Source: Reyranella sp. (GTDB lineage: Bacteria > Pseudomonadota > Alphaproteobacteria > Reyranellales > Reyranellaceae). From it: a stretch of 64,000 nucleotides of DNA. Below are positions 14,883 to 23,900 of the stretch, in pieces; position 1 is the first letter of the stretch; each line of letters opens with the position of its first letter. A program made the position numbers and the translations under genes. Location: contig NZ_SCVC01000030.1 in NCBI RefSeq assembly GCF_004297405.1, positions 62,001 through 126,000 on the forward strand, written 5' to 3'. The notes beneath the pieces are model-generated. The model worked only from the letters and a program-made list of their open reading frames with translations. It ran no database searches and was not told the DNA's origin.

Positions 14883-16154
14883 TCACTCCACCTCCAGCTC
14901 CTCCACCCGCTCCGTCACCTCCGAAAAGTCCGTCGTCCAGTCGAAGTTCCAGTTCACGGTGAACGAGCCGGTCTCGCCGTTGCGGCCCTTCAGGATCGAG
15001 ACCTCGCGCTGCTTGATCGTCTCGGCGCTCTCGGGCTGCATCAGGCCCAGCGCCAGCGAGGAGAGCTGCAGGATCGCATCGGAGTAGCCGATATCGTCGC
15101 CGGTCTGCGGCTGCTTCTTCTGGTTGCCCGTCGAACTCTTAGGCGGCCGCGCGAACTGCCATGAGCACGCGGTCGGCGCGAGATCGCAGATATGCTGCTT
15201 GATCAACGACGCGTTCTCCGCCACGCGCTTGAAGCGGTCGCGCTCGGTGGGATGCGTGAGCAGATAGGCGCCGTCGATCACCACGAAGTCGGGCTTGAGC
15301 TGGCGGCAGAGCGCATGCAGGTCCGCGACCGACGCGGTGAGGTTGCCGTCTACGACATGGAACGGCACCGGGCTTTGCGCGCTCTCGACCAGCATGTGCT
15401 TCATCTGCTGATACTGCTTCGTCGTGAGCGCGGCATCGCGGATGCCCTTGAACGGCAGCTTCGCGTGGATGGCGAGCAGGCGCTGCACGATGGTGAGCGG
15501 CTTGATCTCCATCGAGACGAACAGCGGCACCTTGCCTTGCGCGGCCCAGGCATGCAGCGCCATCCACAGCATGAACCAGGTCTTGCCCGCCGCGGGACGC
15601 CCCGCCAGCCCGATCATGTCGCCGGTGCCGAGGCCGCCGGTCATCGCATCTAAGGTCGGCCAGCCGAGCTGCAGGCCCATCGTGCCGGCGTCCATCATCT
15701 TGGCCTTGAACGCCTGCATGATCAGGTCCTGCGCGCGGCGATAATCCAGCACCAGCGCGCCGCTGTTCTGCACCGACAGCGCCATCACCGCGTTGCCGAG
15801 ACGGCTCAGCGCTTCGCGCGGGTTGGCGTTGCCGTTGCCGTTGATACCGGCGAGGTATTTGTGATGGACCTCGGCCAGCAGTGCCAGCAGGCTCTGCTGC
15901 AGATGGTTGTCGCGCGCGCGGTCGAGATAGAAGGCGGCGGGCTGCGTTTGCGCGGCGAGATCGAAGCCGGTGTCGGCCTTGACCAGCGCGAAGTCCGGCA
16001 GGGTGCCGTAGGTCTTCACGTGGCGGTCGAAGTAATTCCACAGCCGCTCCTCCTCGCCCGCGAAGAGATGCGCGACCGGCCCGTGCTTCAGAAGCGTCTC
16101 GACCGTGCCCTCGGCGATGACGGCCGCGAGATAGCGCTGCGCGGAGGAGAGCAT
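14883..16154 (-). CDS. Phage DnaB-like replicative helicase
   Basis: 423-aa DnaB-type RecA-fold helicase. Walker A is GLAGRPAAGKTW at mid-protein; Walker B is PDFVVIDGAYLL; the DnaB linker element LQLGWPTLDAMTGGLGTGDM precedes it. The N-terminal domain (residues 1-120) matches the DnaB interaction domain. It unwinds DNA at the phage fork with the primase at 11647-12603. ATG 16154 overlaps the stop of the upstream gene as TGATG, so the two are translationally coupled. Confidence 0.88.
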   Translation of the reverse strand: MLSSAQRYLAAVIAEGTVETLLKHGPVAHLFAGEEERLWNYFDRHVKTYGTLPDFALVKADTGFDLAAQTQPAAFYLDRARDNHLQQSLLALLAEVHHKYLAGINGNGNANPREALSRLGNAVMALSVQNSGALVLDYRRAQDLIMQAFKAKMMDAGTMGLQLGWPTLDAMTGGLGTGDMIGLAGRPAAGKTWFMLWMALHAWAAQGKVPLFVSMEIKPLTIVQRLLAIHAKLPFKGIRDAALTTKQYQQMKHMLVESAQSPVPFHVVDGNLTASVADLHALCRQLKPDFVVIDGAYLLTHPTERDRFKRVAENASLIKQHICDLAPTACSWQFARPPKSSTGNQKKQPQTGDDIGYSDAILQLSSLALGLMQPESAETIKQREVSILKGRNGETGSFTVNWNFDWTTDFSEVTERVEELEVE

Positions 16155-16723
16155 CAGATGGCGACCTCGAGATAGTGGTTGCGCAGCAGGTCCGCGACGA
16201 AGCCGCCATATTCTCGGCCCGCGTCGGCGAGGCTCGGTGCGTGCAGCACGGTCTGCAGGCCCGACGCGCTCCAGCGCGATGTCAGCAGTGCTGTCATCTG
16301 CGCCACCCGCCAGGCCGGCGCCTCGCGCACCGTGGCGCGGTCGGGCACGAAGTCGGGAATCAGCAGACAGGTCGCGGCGATCGGCGCACCGTCAGCGACG
16401 GCTTCGAGTGCCTCGAGCAGCGGCACGACCCGCGCCCGCACGAAGTTGCGCGACAGACACCCCGCCAGCGCGCCGATGCGCTGCAACGGATCGAGCGCCG
16501 GCGCCTCGCCCGTCAGCAGCAGGCCGCAGCGTCCTTCGCCACGGTGATGATGGAACCGCGCCAGCCAATCACGTTCGGAAGCCGTGAGCGCCGGCAGTTT
16601 CTGCCACAGCAGATGCACCGGAATCCCCGCATCCCGCGCGATGCTCTCGCGGTTTGCGATCAACGCCGCATGCCGCTCCGGATCGAGCACGCCATGCGGC
16701 TTGAACCAGGGTTCGCCGCTCAC
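16154..16723 (-). CDS. Unknown phage replication-module protein
   Basis: 189 aa from GTG 16723, which overlaps the upstream stop as GTGA. It begins VSGEPWFKPHGVLDPERHAA and is rich in Ala, Leu and Arg, with no Walker motif. Its place directly before DnaB, coupled on both sides, suggests a helicase loader or accessory factor, but no family is recognised. The frame continues upstream of 16723 only as an antisense shadow. Confidence 0.65.
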   Translation of the reverse strand: MSGEPWFKPHGVLDPERHAALIANRESIARDAGIPVHLLWQKLPALTASERDWLARFHHHRGEGRCGLLLTGEAPALDPLQRIGALAGCLSRNFVRARVVPLLEALEAVADGAPIAATCLLIPDFVPDRATVREAPAWRVAQMTALLTSRWSASGLQTVLHAPSLADAGREYGGFVADLLRNHYLEVAI

Positions 16724-17622
16724 GCCGCGATCCCTTCGAGCGCCAGCATCTCGCGGTAGGTCATGACGCGCCGGTCGGCGCACACTTCCCATCCTCCCCC
16801 GTCAACGGGGGAGGTGCCCGCGTCTGCGCGGGCGGAGGGGTCATCAGCGGCGTTTGACCCCTCCGACAGCGTCAGACGCTGCCACCTCCCCATTTGAATG
16901 GGGAGGCGAAGATGCTGAGAGTGCTCCCCCATCAGGCCTCGCGCCGCCTCGATGTGTTTCACGAGAAACCCGAGCTGCGGCACGTCGGGCGACTTGAACG
17001 CGCCGTGATGCTTTTCGGCGGCGCGCACGATCGCGGGCCAGTGCGCCAGGGCGAAGCGCACCACACGCTCCGCCTCGCCCACGCGCAGGGTGCGGACGAG
17101 GTGGCGGAACTGACCGCGCATCTTCTTCGTGATCGGCGCCGACGGCCGCGCTTCCCGCCACAGCGCTTCGAGGGCCGGGACCTTGATTTGGGTTGGCGTT
17201 GGGGCGGGTGCCGCGGCGGCCGGCGGGCCGCTCGCAATCTTAGTTACTTCAATAGGTTTCTGATTCGAGTTTCTTATGAGTTGGGCACTTTTGCCCAAAC
17301 CGGTCTGGGCACTTTTGCCCTTACCGGTCTGGGCGATCGCCACGCGCGTGTCGTCCGACAGGCGCACGAACAGCACCTTCAGCCCGCGGAAGCGATGCTG
17401 CTCGCGCACGACCTGGCCGGCGGCGGCGGCCTTCTCGAGCAGGTACTTGAACTGCGTGTAGGAGACGGCGAGTTCGTCCGCCCACTGATTGTAGGTAAGC
17501 GCGACCCATTTGACGCCGCCGCGCACGATGCGCGTGAAGTTCGTCCAGTGATGCAGCCGGTACAGGAACCGGCCGACGCGATCGCCGCCCGCGACCTCGA
17601 TGCAGCGGTTGAGTGTGATCAT
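16720..17622 (-). CDS. Winged-helix phage replication protein
   Basis: 300-aa protein starting MITLNRCIEVAGGD at ATG 17622 with GAGGAACA upstream. Residues about 20-75 form a winged-helix-like domain (LTYNQWADELAVSYTQFKYL). The middle has two short repeats GKSAQTGLGKSAQ and a Pro-rich linker; the C-terminal domain (about 150-240) is helical. It resembles replication initiator proteins of phages. Near the C-terminus, codons for IQMGRWQRLTLSEGS through TSPVDGGGWEV come from a family A palindromic repeat inserted in frame. It overlaps both neighbours by 4 bp. Confidence 0.75.
   Translation of the reverse strand: MITLNRCIEVAGGDRVGRFLYRLHHWTNFTRIVRGGVKWVALTYNQWADELAVSYTQFKYLLEKAAAAGQVVREQHRFRGLKVLFVRLSDDTRVAIAQTGKGKSAQTGLGKSAQLIRNSNQKPIEVTKIASGPPAAAAPAPTPTQIKVPALEALWREARPSAPITKKMRGQFRHLVRTLRVGEAERVVRFALAHWPAIVRAAEKHHGAFKSPDVPQLGFLVKHIEAARGLMGEHSQHLRLPIQMGRWQRLTLSEGSNAADDPSARADAGTSPVDGGGWEVCADRRVMTYREMLALEGIAA
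16793..16906. repeat. Compound palindromic repeat family A, copy 1 (inside a gene)
   Basis: Plan of the family: outer hairpin CCTCCCC..GGGGAGG, inner hairpin, GGAGGGGTCA, short spacer, TGACCCCTCCG, inner hairpin, outer hairpin. This copy lies wholly within the 3' part of the winged-helix gene and is read in frame without a stop. Confidence 0.9.
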
Positions 17623-18185
17623 TTGTTCCTCGTCTGCTGGCGCCGCACATGGTCGCGCAAAAGCTGGTTCACGTGCAGCAGCAGCGCCGGCACAGCGCCG
17701 TTGTTCAGGAGGTTGGCGTCGACCTCGAAGCTCGCCTGTTCGGGATCGGGAGTGACGGCCTCGTCCTCGCGCACGATCCGCCAGACCAGCCCACCCATGG
17801 TGCGCACCATGTCGACCTCGTCGAAGCGGCTGCAATCCTCGGCAACGACAGGCCCCGCCTGCAGCATCGGCTCGACCGCGCCGCGCCAGCACTGCACCCA
17901 GAGGTCGGGTCCGATCGCCTCACGGCCCCAGCCCTGGGACAGCGACTGCAGTGCATGCCGCGGCGTCCGCCCCGCCAGCTCGCGCACCGGCCGTGTCTTG
18001 AGATCGCCCTCGAGGCAGCGTTTCACATAGTCCGGCGGCTGGCCTTGCGCGGCGATCAGCGCCCCCAGCATTGTCTTCAACGGATCGCCGAAGCGCAGGC
18101 GGCGGAAGCCGTGGCGCAGCACGAGATGATCCGCCACTGTCGATTTGCCGGATCCCGCGGATCCGGTCAGAGCCAGCACCAGCAC
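17619..18185 (-). CDS. Phage deoxynucleoside-monophosphate kinase-like P-loop protein
   Basis: 188 aa from GTG 18185, with AAGGAGG at about 18189-18195. Walker A is TGSAGSGKST at residues 7-16. The rest fits phage dNMP kinases or adenylate-kinase-like proteins (FRRLRFGDPLKTMLGALIAA, and GREAIGPDLWVQCW). It would supply nucleotides to phage replication. Its 3' end overlaps the next gene by 4 bp (ATGA). The region just before the start is a run of pentanucleotide repeats. Confidence 0.75.
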   Translation of the reverse strand: MLVLALTGSAGSGKSTVADHLVLRHGFRRLRFGDPLKTMLGALIAAQGQPPDYVKRCLEGDLKTRPVRELAGRTPRHALQSLSQGWGREAIGPDLWVQCWRGAVEPMLQAGPVVAEDCSRFDEVDMVRTMGGLVWRIVREDEAVTPDPEQASFEVDANLLNNGAVPALLLHVNQLLRDHVRRQQTRNK

Positions 18186-18203
18186 GCCACCCTCCTTGGT
18201 GAT

Positions 18204-18238
18204 TGCGTTGCGTTGCGTCGTGTTGTGTTGTGTCGTGC
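18204..18238. repeat. Short tandem repeat upstream of the kinase gene
   Basis: Degenerate 5-bp tandem array: units of GCGTT (three) pass into GTGTT/GTGTC units. It lies 20-50 bp before the kinase start, in the likely 5' leader. Confidence 0.6.
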
Positions 18239-18302
18239 TTCCTCGACTAGCTACGCTTGCGGGCGGCAGCAAGTTTTTCACCTGGAATGACCGGGAGTTT
18301 CG

Positions 18303-18803
18303 ATGATCGACGTCGCCTACGCCCAACGCATGGCGCGCTACAATCGCTGGCAGAACGAAAACCTCTACGGCGCGGCCGGCCGGCTCTCCGAAGAGGAACG
18401 ACGGCGCGAACGCGGCGCCTTCTTCGGCTCGATCCACGCGACCTTCGCCCACCTCGTCTGGGCCGACACCCTCTGGATCAGCCGCTTCGAGCAGATGCCG
18501 GCGCCGCCCGCCGCGCTGGCCGACGGCCTCTCGGCCTATCCCACCTGGGACGCGCTACGGGCAGAGCGCGTCGCCTGCGACGCCGAGATCGTGCGCTGGG
18601 CCGATGCGCTCGGGCCCGGCTGGCTCGACGGCGACCTCGCCTATTTTTCCAGGAGCGTGCATCGGGAGGTCAGCGGGTTGCGCTGGATCTTCGTCACGCA
18701 TTTCTTCAACCACCAGACCCATCATCGCGGGCAATGTCACTGTCTTCTCACGCAATGCGGGCTGGAACTGCAGGACACCGACCTGCCGATGATGCCAGAG
18801 TAG
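18303..18803 (+). CDS. DinB-family protein
   Basis: 166-aa DinB/YfiT-like four-helix protein. The expected metal-site histidines are visible: one in the second helix (SIHATFAHLVWADTLW) and two in HFFNHQTHHRGQ. Such proteins are metal-dependent thiol transferases or damage-inducible proteins of unclear role. It is a cellular gene on the plus strand between the phage replication and tail modules. It starts at ATG 18303 with GGGAG upstream. Confidence 0.88.
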   Translation: MIDVAYAQRMARYNRWQNENLYGAAGRLSEEERRRERGAFFGSIHATFAHLVWADTLWISRFEQMPAPPAALADGLSAYPTWDALRAERVACDAEIVRWADALGPGWLDGDLAYFSRSVHREVSGLRWIFVTHFFNHQTHHRGQCHCLLTQCGLELQDTDLPMMPE

Positions 18804-18867
18804 CCGATCAGGTCGACAGTAGAGTTCGCAGCGCGCGCACAACCCGAATACGAACCCGGGAGGTCCC

Positions 18868-19182
18868 ATGGTCGTCTTCAGCGTCCTCTATCCCAGCAGT
18901 GACGGCGCGCGCTTCGACGCCGCCTACTACGACAACAGCCACATCCCGCTGGTCAAATCGGCCTTCGCGTCGACGGGCCTCAAGACGGTGCAGGTGATGC
19001 GCGGCGTCTCCGCTGGCGGCGGTGGACCGGCCCCCTACATCCTGATGGCCCATCTCACCTTCGAGAGCGCCGACGCCCTGAAGGCCAGCCTCACCGGCCC
19101 GCGCGCGCCCGAAGTGTTCGCCGATATCGCCAAGTTCACGGACGTCCAGCCGGTGACGCAGGTCAGCCAGCCGGTGGCGTGA
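18868..19182 (+). CDS. EthD-family protein
   Basis: 104-aa protein of the EthD dimeric alpha-beta-barrel family (MVVFSVLYPSSDGARFDAAY, YYDNSHIPLV, LTFESADALKASL). Members are linked to degradation of ethers or polyketide-type compounds; the reaction is unknown here. It follows DinB by 64 bp on the same strand with GGGAGG 5 nt upstream of ATG 18868 and may share its transcript. Confidence 0.85.
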   Translation: MVVFSVLYPSSDGARFDAAYYDNSHIPLVKSAFASTGLKTVQVMRGVSAGGGGPAPYILMAHLTFESADALKASLTGPRAPEVFADIAKFTDVQPVTQVSQPVA

Positions 19183-19205
19183 AGCCGGGCGCGTAGCCCA
19201 AGGGT

Positions 19206-19229
19206 GCTCGTGCAATCGATTGCACGAGC
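19206..19229. repeat. Family D palindrome, 24-bp extended copy
   Basis: Perfect 24-bp palindrome with core GTGCAATCGATTGCAC, flanked by GCTC and GAGC. It lies between the convergent EthD and tail-fibre genes (19182 and 19237), where it could form a hairpin for both transcripts. Other copies: 28511-28526, 36373-36388, 37185-37200, 45773-45788, 51437-51452, 54861-54876. Confidence 0.85.
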
Positions 19230-19236
19230 CTGCGCC

Positions 19237-20124
19237 TCAATTCCCCAGATGCCCGAACCGGCTGCCGGGCGTGAGCCACGTCACGAAGGAGTTGCCGTCG
19301 ACGGCCCAGCCGCCGAGGCCGCCACTGCCGCCCGCGCCGCCGTTGCTCGCCGCGGCGCCGGAGCTGCCGGTCTGCGCCCAGTCGCCGCCCGCGCCACCGC
19401 TGCCGCCCTGGATCCACACGACGCTGCCCTCTTCGCCGCCGATGGCATGCGCAACGCCCGCGCCGCCCGAGCCCGCGGCCGCGAAGGAGCCGCTGTTGCC
19501 CGGCACGCCCGGGATGTAGCCCGCATTGTTGATGCCGCCGCCGCCCGCGCCGCCGCCGCGACCGCCGCCGCCGCCCGATCCGCCGATGAAGGTGTTGGTG
19601 CCCCAGTCGATATAGTCGGCGCCGACGCCGCCACCACCGCCGCCGCCTGCGATCACGCCGTTGTTGACGACGTTCAGCGTGTTGCGCACGTACATCGCAA
19701 GCCCGCCGGTCTCGCCATTGCTGCCGGCTACCCCGTTGCCGCCCTGGCCGCCGCGGCCGCCGATGGTCCTGCCGCCATTGACCGTGAGTTTGATCACCGA
19801 TCCCGCGGGCAAGCCGTGGCAGTAGAAGGCCGCGACGCCGGTCGAGGTCGAATAGAGGTTGGCATTGACGGTGACGTTGCCCACCACCGGATCGGCGCCG
19901 TTCCAGCCCAGCGACGTGGCCAACGTTGCCATGCTCGGGCTCGCCGTGTCGGTGCTGTAGGTGTGATTGAACCGGAAGGACTTGAAGTAGACCTTCTTCC
20001 ACCCTCCGCCGTCATGGACCCAGATGCCCTTCACCGGCTTCCACGCGCCCGCGTCCTTGATGTGGATGTTCGTCGCCTGCTTCCAGGCGCCGCCATCCTT
20101 CAGCCAGGTCAGCTCGTTCGCCAT
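19237..20124 (-). CDS. Glycine-rich phage tail-tip adhesin
   Basis: 295 aa. The N-terminus has three repeats of the type WLKDGGAWK / HIKDAGAWK / WVHDGGGWK, common at the base of phage fibres. The C-terminal half is built of Gly-rich runs (GGGGGGGVGADY, GGSGGGGGRGGGAGGGG) alternating with short loops, as in the polyglycine-helix adhesins at tail-fibre tips (T-even Gp38 type). It probably binds the host surface. It begins 3 bp after the upstream fibre gene. The end of the phage late transcript is here, before the family D palindrome. Confidence 0.75.
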   Translation of the reverse strand: MANELTWLKDGGAWKQATNIHIKDAGAWKPVKGIWVHDGGGWKKVYFKSFRFNHTYSTDTASPSMATLATSLGWNGADPVVGNVTVNANLYSTSTGVAAFYCHGLPAGSVIKLTVNGGRTIGGRGGQGGNGVAGSNGETGGLAMYVRNTLNVVNNGVIAGGGGGGGVGADYIDWGTNTFIGGSGGGGGRGGGAGGGGINNAGYIPGVPGNSGSFAAAGSGGAGVAHAIGGEEGSVVWIQGGSGGAGGDWAQTGSSGAAASNGGAGGSGGLGGWAVDGNSFVTWLTPGSRFGHLGN

Positions 20125-20126
20125 GG

Positions 20127-20837
20127 CTACACCTGGTACCAGATGTCGCCGTTGTTTCCGCTCGACGGGGTGGAGGTCGAGACGGTGCGCGTGCCCTTGC
20201 CGTTGAGGCCGGGGGCGATCTTCGCATCGGTCACACTTCCATCCGCTAGCTTAGCCGTCGTCACAGCAAGATCCTGGAGCTTTGAAGTGGTGATGTTCCC
20301 ATCCCAAATCTCACCCACGCCCACCGCATTCAGCGTCGCGAGACTTCCCAAGCCTAGGTTAGAGCGAACGCCCGCCGCCGTCGTTGCGCCGGTACCGCCG
20401 AAGGCGATGCCGAGCGCGGCGATGCCCGTGATGGTGCCGCCGGTGATCCACACCGCATTGAAGTTCTGCGTCGCCATCGAGCCGAGGCCAAGATTGCTGC
20501 GCGCCCCGGCGGCATCGGTCGCCTGCGTGCCGCCCCAGGCGATGGGCACGACATTCGCCGTCGCCACCACGCCGAGGCCGAGATTGGTGCGGGCGCCGGC
20601 CGCCGTGGTGGCGCTGGTGCCGCCGCCGGCGATCGAGATCGCCTGCGTATAGAACACGCCGTCCCACAGCTTCTCGAACAGGTAAGTCGAGGTATTGAAC
20701 CGCATCGCGCCGTTCGGCAGGTTCGACGGCATACTGCCCGTGCCCAGCATCGTGATCGCCGCATTGTCGCGATCTTTGATCATCTGCATCACGTCGGTGT
20801 AGAGCGACGTGTTCACCGGATTGTTCCAGTCAGCCAT
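20127..20837 (-). CDS. Phage tail-fibre protein with GGT-type repeats
   Basis: 236 aa. It contains three copies of a fibre repeat, roughly GGTxATTAAGARSNLGLG, separated by about 35 residues, followed by a short C-terminal domain. Such repeats form trimeric fibre shafts. The N-terminus (MADWNNPVNTSLYTDVMQMI) probably attaches to the tail tip. It lies upstream of the glycine-rich adhesin, with which it may form one fibre. Confidence 0.8.
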   Translation of the reverse strand: MADWNNPVNTSLYTDVMQMIKDRDNAAITMLGTGSMPSNLPNGAMRFNTSTYLFEKLWDGVFYTQAISIAGGGTSATTAAGARTNLGLGVVATANVVPIAWGGTQATDAAGARSNLGLGSMATQNFNAVWITGGTITGIAALGIAFGGTGATTAAGVRSNLGLGSLATLNAVGVGEIWDGNITTSKLQDLAVTTAKLADGSVTDAKIAPGLNGKGTRTVSTSTPSSGNNGDIWYQV

Positions 20838-20856
20838 TTCGGTCTCCTTATATTCA

Positions 20857-20973
20857 CCTCCCCCGTCAGCGGGGAAGGTGCCGCGTCGTACGCGGCGGAG
20901 GGGTCATGTTGTGCACCGCCCTGACCCCTCCGCCCTCGTAAGACGAGGGCACCTCCCCATCTGAATGGGGAGG
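20857..20973. repeat. Compound palindromic repeat family A, copy 2
   Basis: Full copy between the J-like gene and the fibre gene, in a gap of about 140 bp. It could act as a processing hairpin between late genes. Confidence 0.9.
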
Positions 20974-20980
20974 TGAGTTA

Positions 20981-23900
20981 TCAGTATCCCCTCGCCGTCC
21001 AGCTCACCTGGCCGGTCAGGCGATTTCCCGCCGCGTCGAACAGCAGCACCTTGAAGCTCGTCGGATAGGGCGTGCCGGCGAAGTCGTAGATCGCGTAGCG
21101 CGCCGCGGTGCCGACGGGCGTCACCTGGATGGAGCTCACCGAGGCGAACGGCGTGTTGAAGGTCACCGTCGTACCTCCGGCGTCGCCCGCCACGGCCAGC
21201 GCCATTCCGGCATCCGTCTTTGTCTTGGAGGCGAGCTTCACCGACACCGCGTTGATCGCGCACACAGCACCGGCGCTGGTGAGGTTGAGCGTCACCCTCA
21301 GGTAGCGGAAGTTCGACACATATTGCTGCGCGCCGGTGCCGACCATCGTCCAGGCGACGCCGTCGAGGCTGCTCTCGAGCGTGATCGATAACGCCACCGC
21401 GCCGGAGAAGTCGGTCTTGTTCGGCGCGATCGTGACCAGTGTGCCCTGTACGATCGAGTCGTAGTCGAAGACCTCGACATAGCTTGCCGTGCTGGGCCCC
21501 GGATCGAGCCAGTCGAGATAGCCGGCGGCGATCTGGTCCGAGGGCTGGTCCCAGCCCTGGTCGGTGAAGTGCGTCGCCCAGGTCTCGCCCGTGTCGGCCG
21601 GTCCATAGAGCACGCCGGCCTGCACCGTCATGTTGGTGAGCACGCCGTCGAACGGCCCCGGCACGGCGTTCTGAATGCCCGTGCCCGCTCCCGAGTAGTA
21701 CCAACCCGAACCGCCGAAATCGAACGGCAGCAGGTTCGTCAGAGAGCCCACTTGAACGATCTCGGCATCGGCCAGGAGAAGGCTCGCCCCGACGGCACCG
21801 CTGTCCCCTATCGGGTTCACATAGACCACGATGTCGGGAACCGCCCCCGAGGGGAACGTCGCCTGCACCTTGTAGAGCTGCCAGCTCGACGTCGGCGTGA
21901 AGTCGAAGGTCGCATATTCGGTGTTGGCGCCGTCGCGCAGATGCAGACGCACCGGGCCGGGCTCGGTCCAGGCCTTGGCCCAGATCTGGAAGCGAAACGT
22001 CTTGCCGGCGGTTACGGGACACAAGGCCGTCGTGCCGGCATACATGTCGCCGGCCGTGATGCGTGAGTAGACATGCCCGGTGCGGCCCGCGCCGAGGTCG
22101 GCGAAGTCCTCCGTGCGCAGCAGATAATCGGGCGGCTGGCTGACCACCGCCGTCACCGACATGGGTACGCCTTCGTTGCCGCCGCTGTCGACCGCCGCGA
22201 CCCAATAGGTGTAGGTGCCCGACGCGCTTTCGAACACCGACGTGAAGGTGCCGGACTTGTCGCCAATCAGGGTTCCGCTGGCCCAGGTCGCGCCCTTCTT
22301 CACCACATACCGGTCAATGGGTAGCGCGGACGTCGCCTGTCCCCAGCGCAGCAGCACGTTGTTGTCGATCACCTGCGCGGTGAGGTTGGTGACGGAGGTC
22401 GCGGCCGATACGTTCAAGTCTGCTGAAGCGGGCGTGCTGTAGTTGCCCGCCTTGTCTTTGGCCGCGACCCAGAACCGGCGGCTACCTCCCCAGCGAACGG
22501 GCGCGGTGAACGTCGTGCCTTTTACGAAGGTCACGAAGGTGGCGGAACTCCAATCCGCACCGGTACGGACTTCGTATTCCTCGACTTGGAACCCATGGGC
22601 AGCAACACCGCCGGTCCAAGTGAGTTTGTAGAGATCAGCATCGAGCGCCACCTGGACTGTCGGTGTGGGAGGGGCAGCGACCACAACGTTGATGCCACTC
22701 GGCGTGGGGCTATAAATGCCCTGCGGCTTGGTAACCGCGGCGACCCAGTAGGTGTGCGTCCCGGCAGCGACGCCCTTCTCCGTGTAGCGAAGTTCGCGCG
22801 GAGTGCCGACTCTGGTAGAAGTGCCCCAGCTCGCGCCACGACGCACTTCGTAGTAGTCGACGTTGAGGTCTTCCACGGCGTCCCATTTGATCGCTACACC
22901 GTCGGGATCGAAGACGGGCTGCAGCCCCGTCACGTCGCTGGGCGGCACCGCTGTGGTGAGCGTGACTGGCTTGGCCTCCATCCACGCGCTGGTCTTGCCG
23001 TTCAGCGCCTTGGCGCGCACCCGGAAAACATAGACGCCTTCCTGGCTGTCCTGATACTCGATGCTGGTCATCGAGGTCGTGCCGATGGTCTGGTAGTCGA
23101 GGTCCTGCGGCCCCTTGACCTGCACCTCGTAGGCATAGACGCGGCCGTCGTCAGACTTCTCCCACGAGAGAAGCACGGCAGCGCGCACCGCCGAACCCAC
23201 CTGATAGAGCCGCATCTTCGAGGTCGGGCCGGTCGGCGGCACGATCGGTCCGGTCGGCGTCACGTTGTAAGGCGGCGGCGAAACGACGATGCCCTTCTCG
23301 ACACGATCGAACTTGGCGGGGTCGTGGAACACGCCCATCGCCTCGAAGGTTGCCGGTCCCACTTCGATGTTGGAGACCAGCAGGAACTGCCGCGCCTGCA
23401 GCGACGTGGACGTGATGACCCATACCGCGCCAGCCAACGGCTCCTCGTGCAGCGGCGTCGACCAGGTGAAGGTCGCGGTCTCGCCCGCCACGTTGGTCAA
23501 GGTGCGCTTCTGCAACGTGCCGTCGGGCATGGTGATGTGCAGCGTGTAGCTGAAGGCCGCCAGCACCGCGTAGGGTTGGTCGACCGTGACGCTGGTGTGC
23601 GTCGCAGAGATGATGCGGCCGCCGAAGATCTGCTGCGCATAGTTCTCGTCGGCGATGGAGACGATGTCGCCGGGGAACTTGTCGGCCAGCTCCAGCCCCG
23701 ACCGGAAATGCACCGTCTCGGTCGCGGTGCGTTCGGTGTCGAGCACCCACTTGCCGGTGCGGATCGCCTGGCCGCGGCTGGTGCAGCCATAGGCCACGAT
23801 GTCGATCTGGCGCACGCCGTAGAGCGACACGCCCTCGGGATCGTCGACCCATTCGACGGCGGGGCGATAGGCGTCGGCCGGATCGTTCCACACGACCTTG

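Noticed and set aside
16793..16906. Family A repeats as simple transcription terminators
   Set aside because: One copy is inside a gene in frame, none has a T-tract, and positions include gaps between co-directional genes. A processing or mobile-repeat role fits better.
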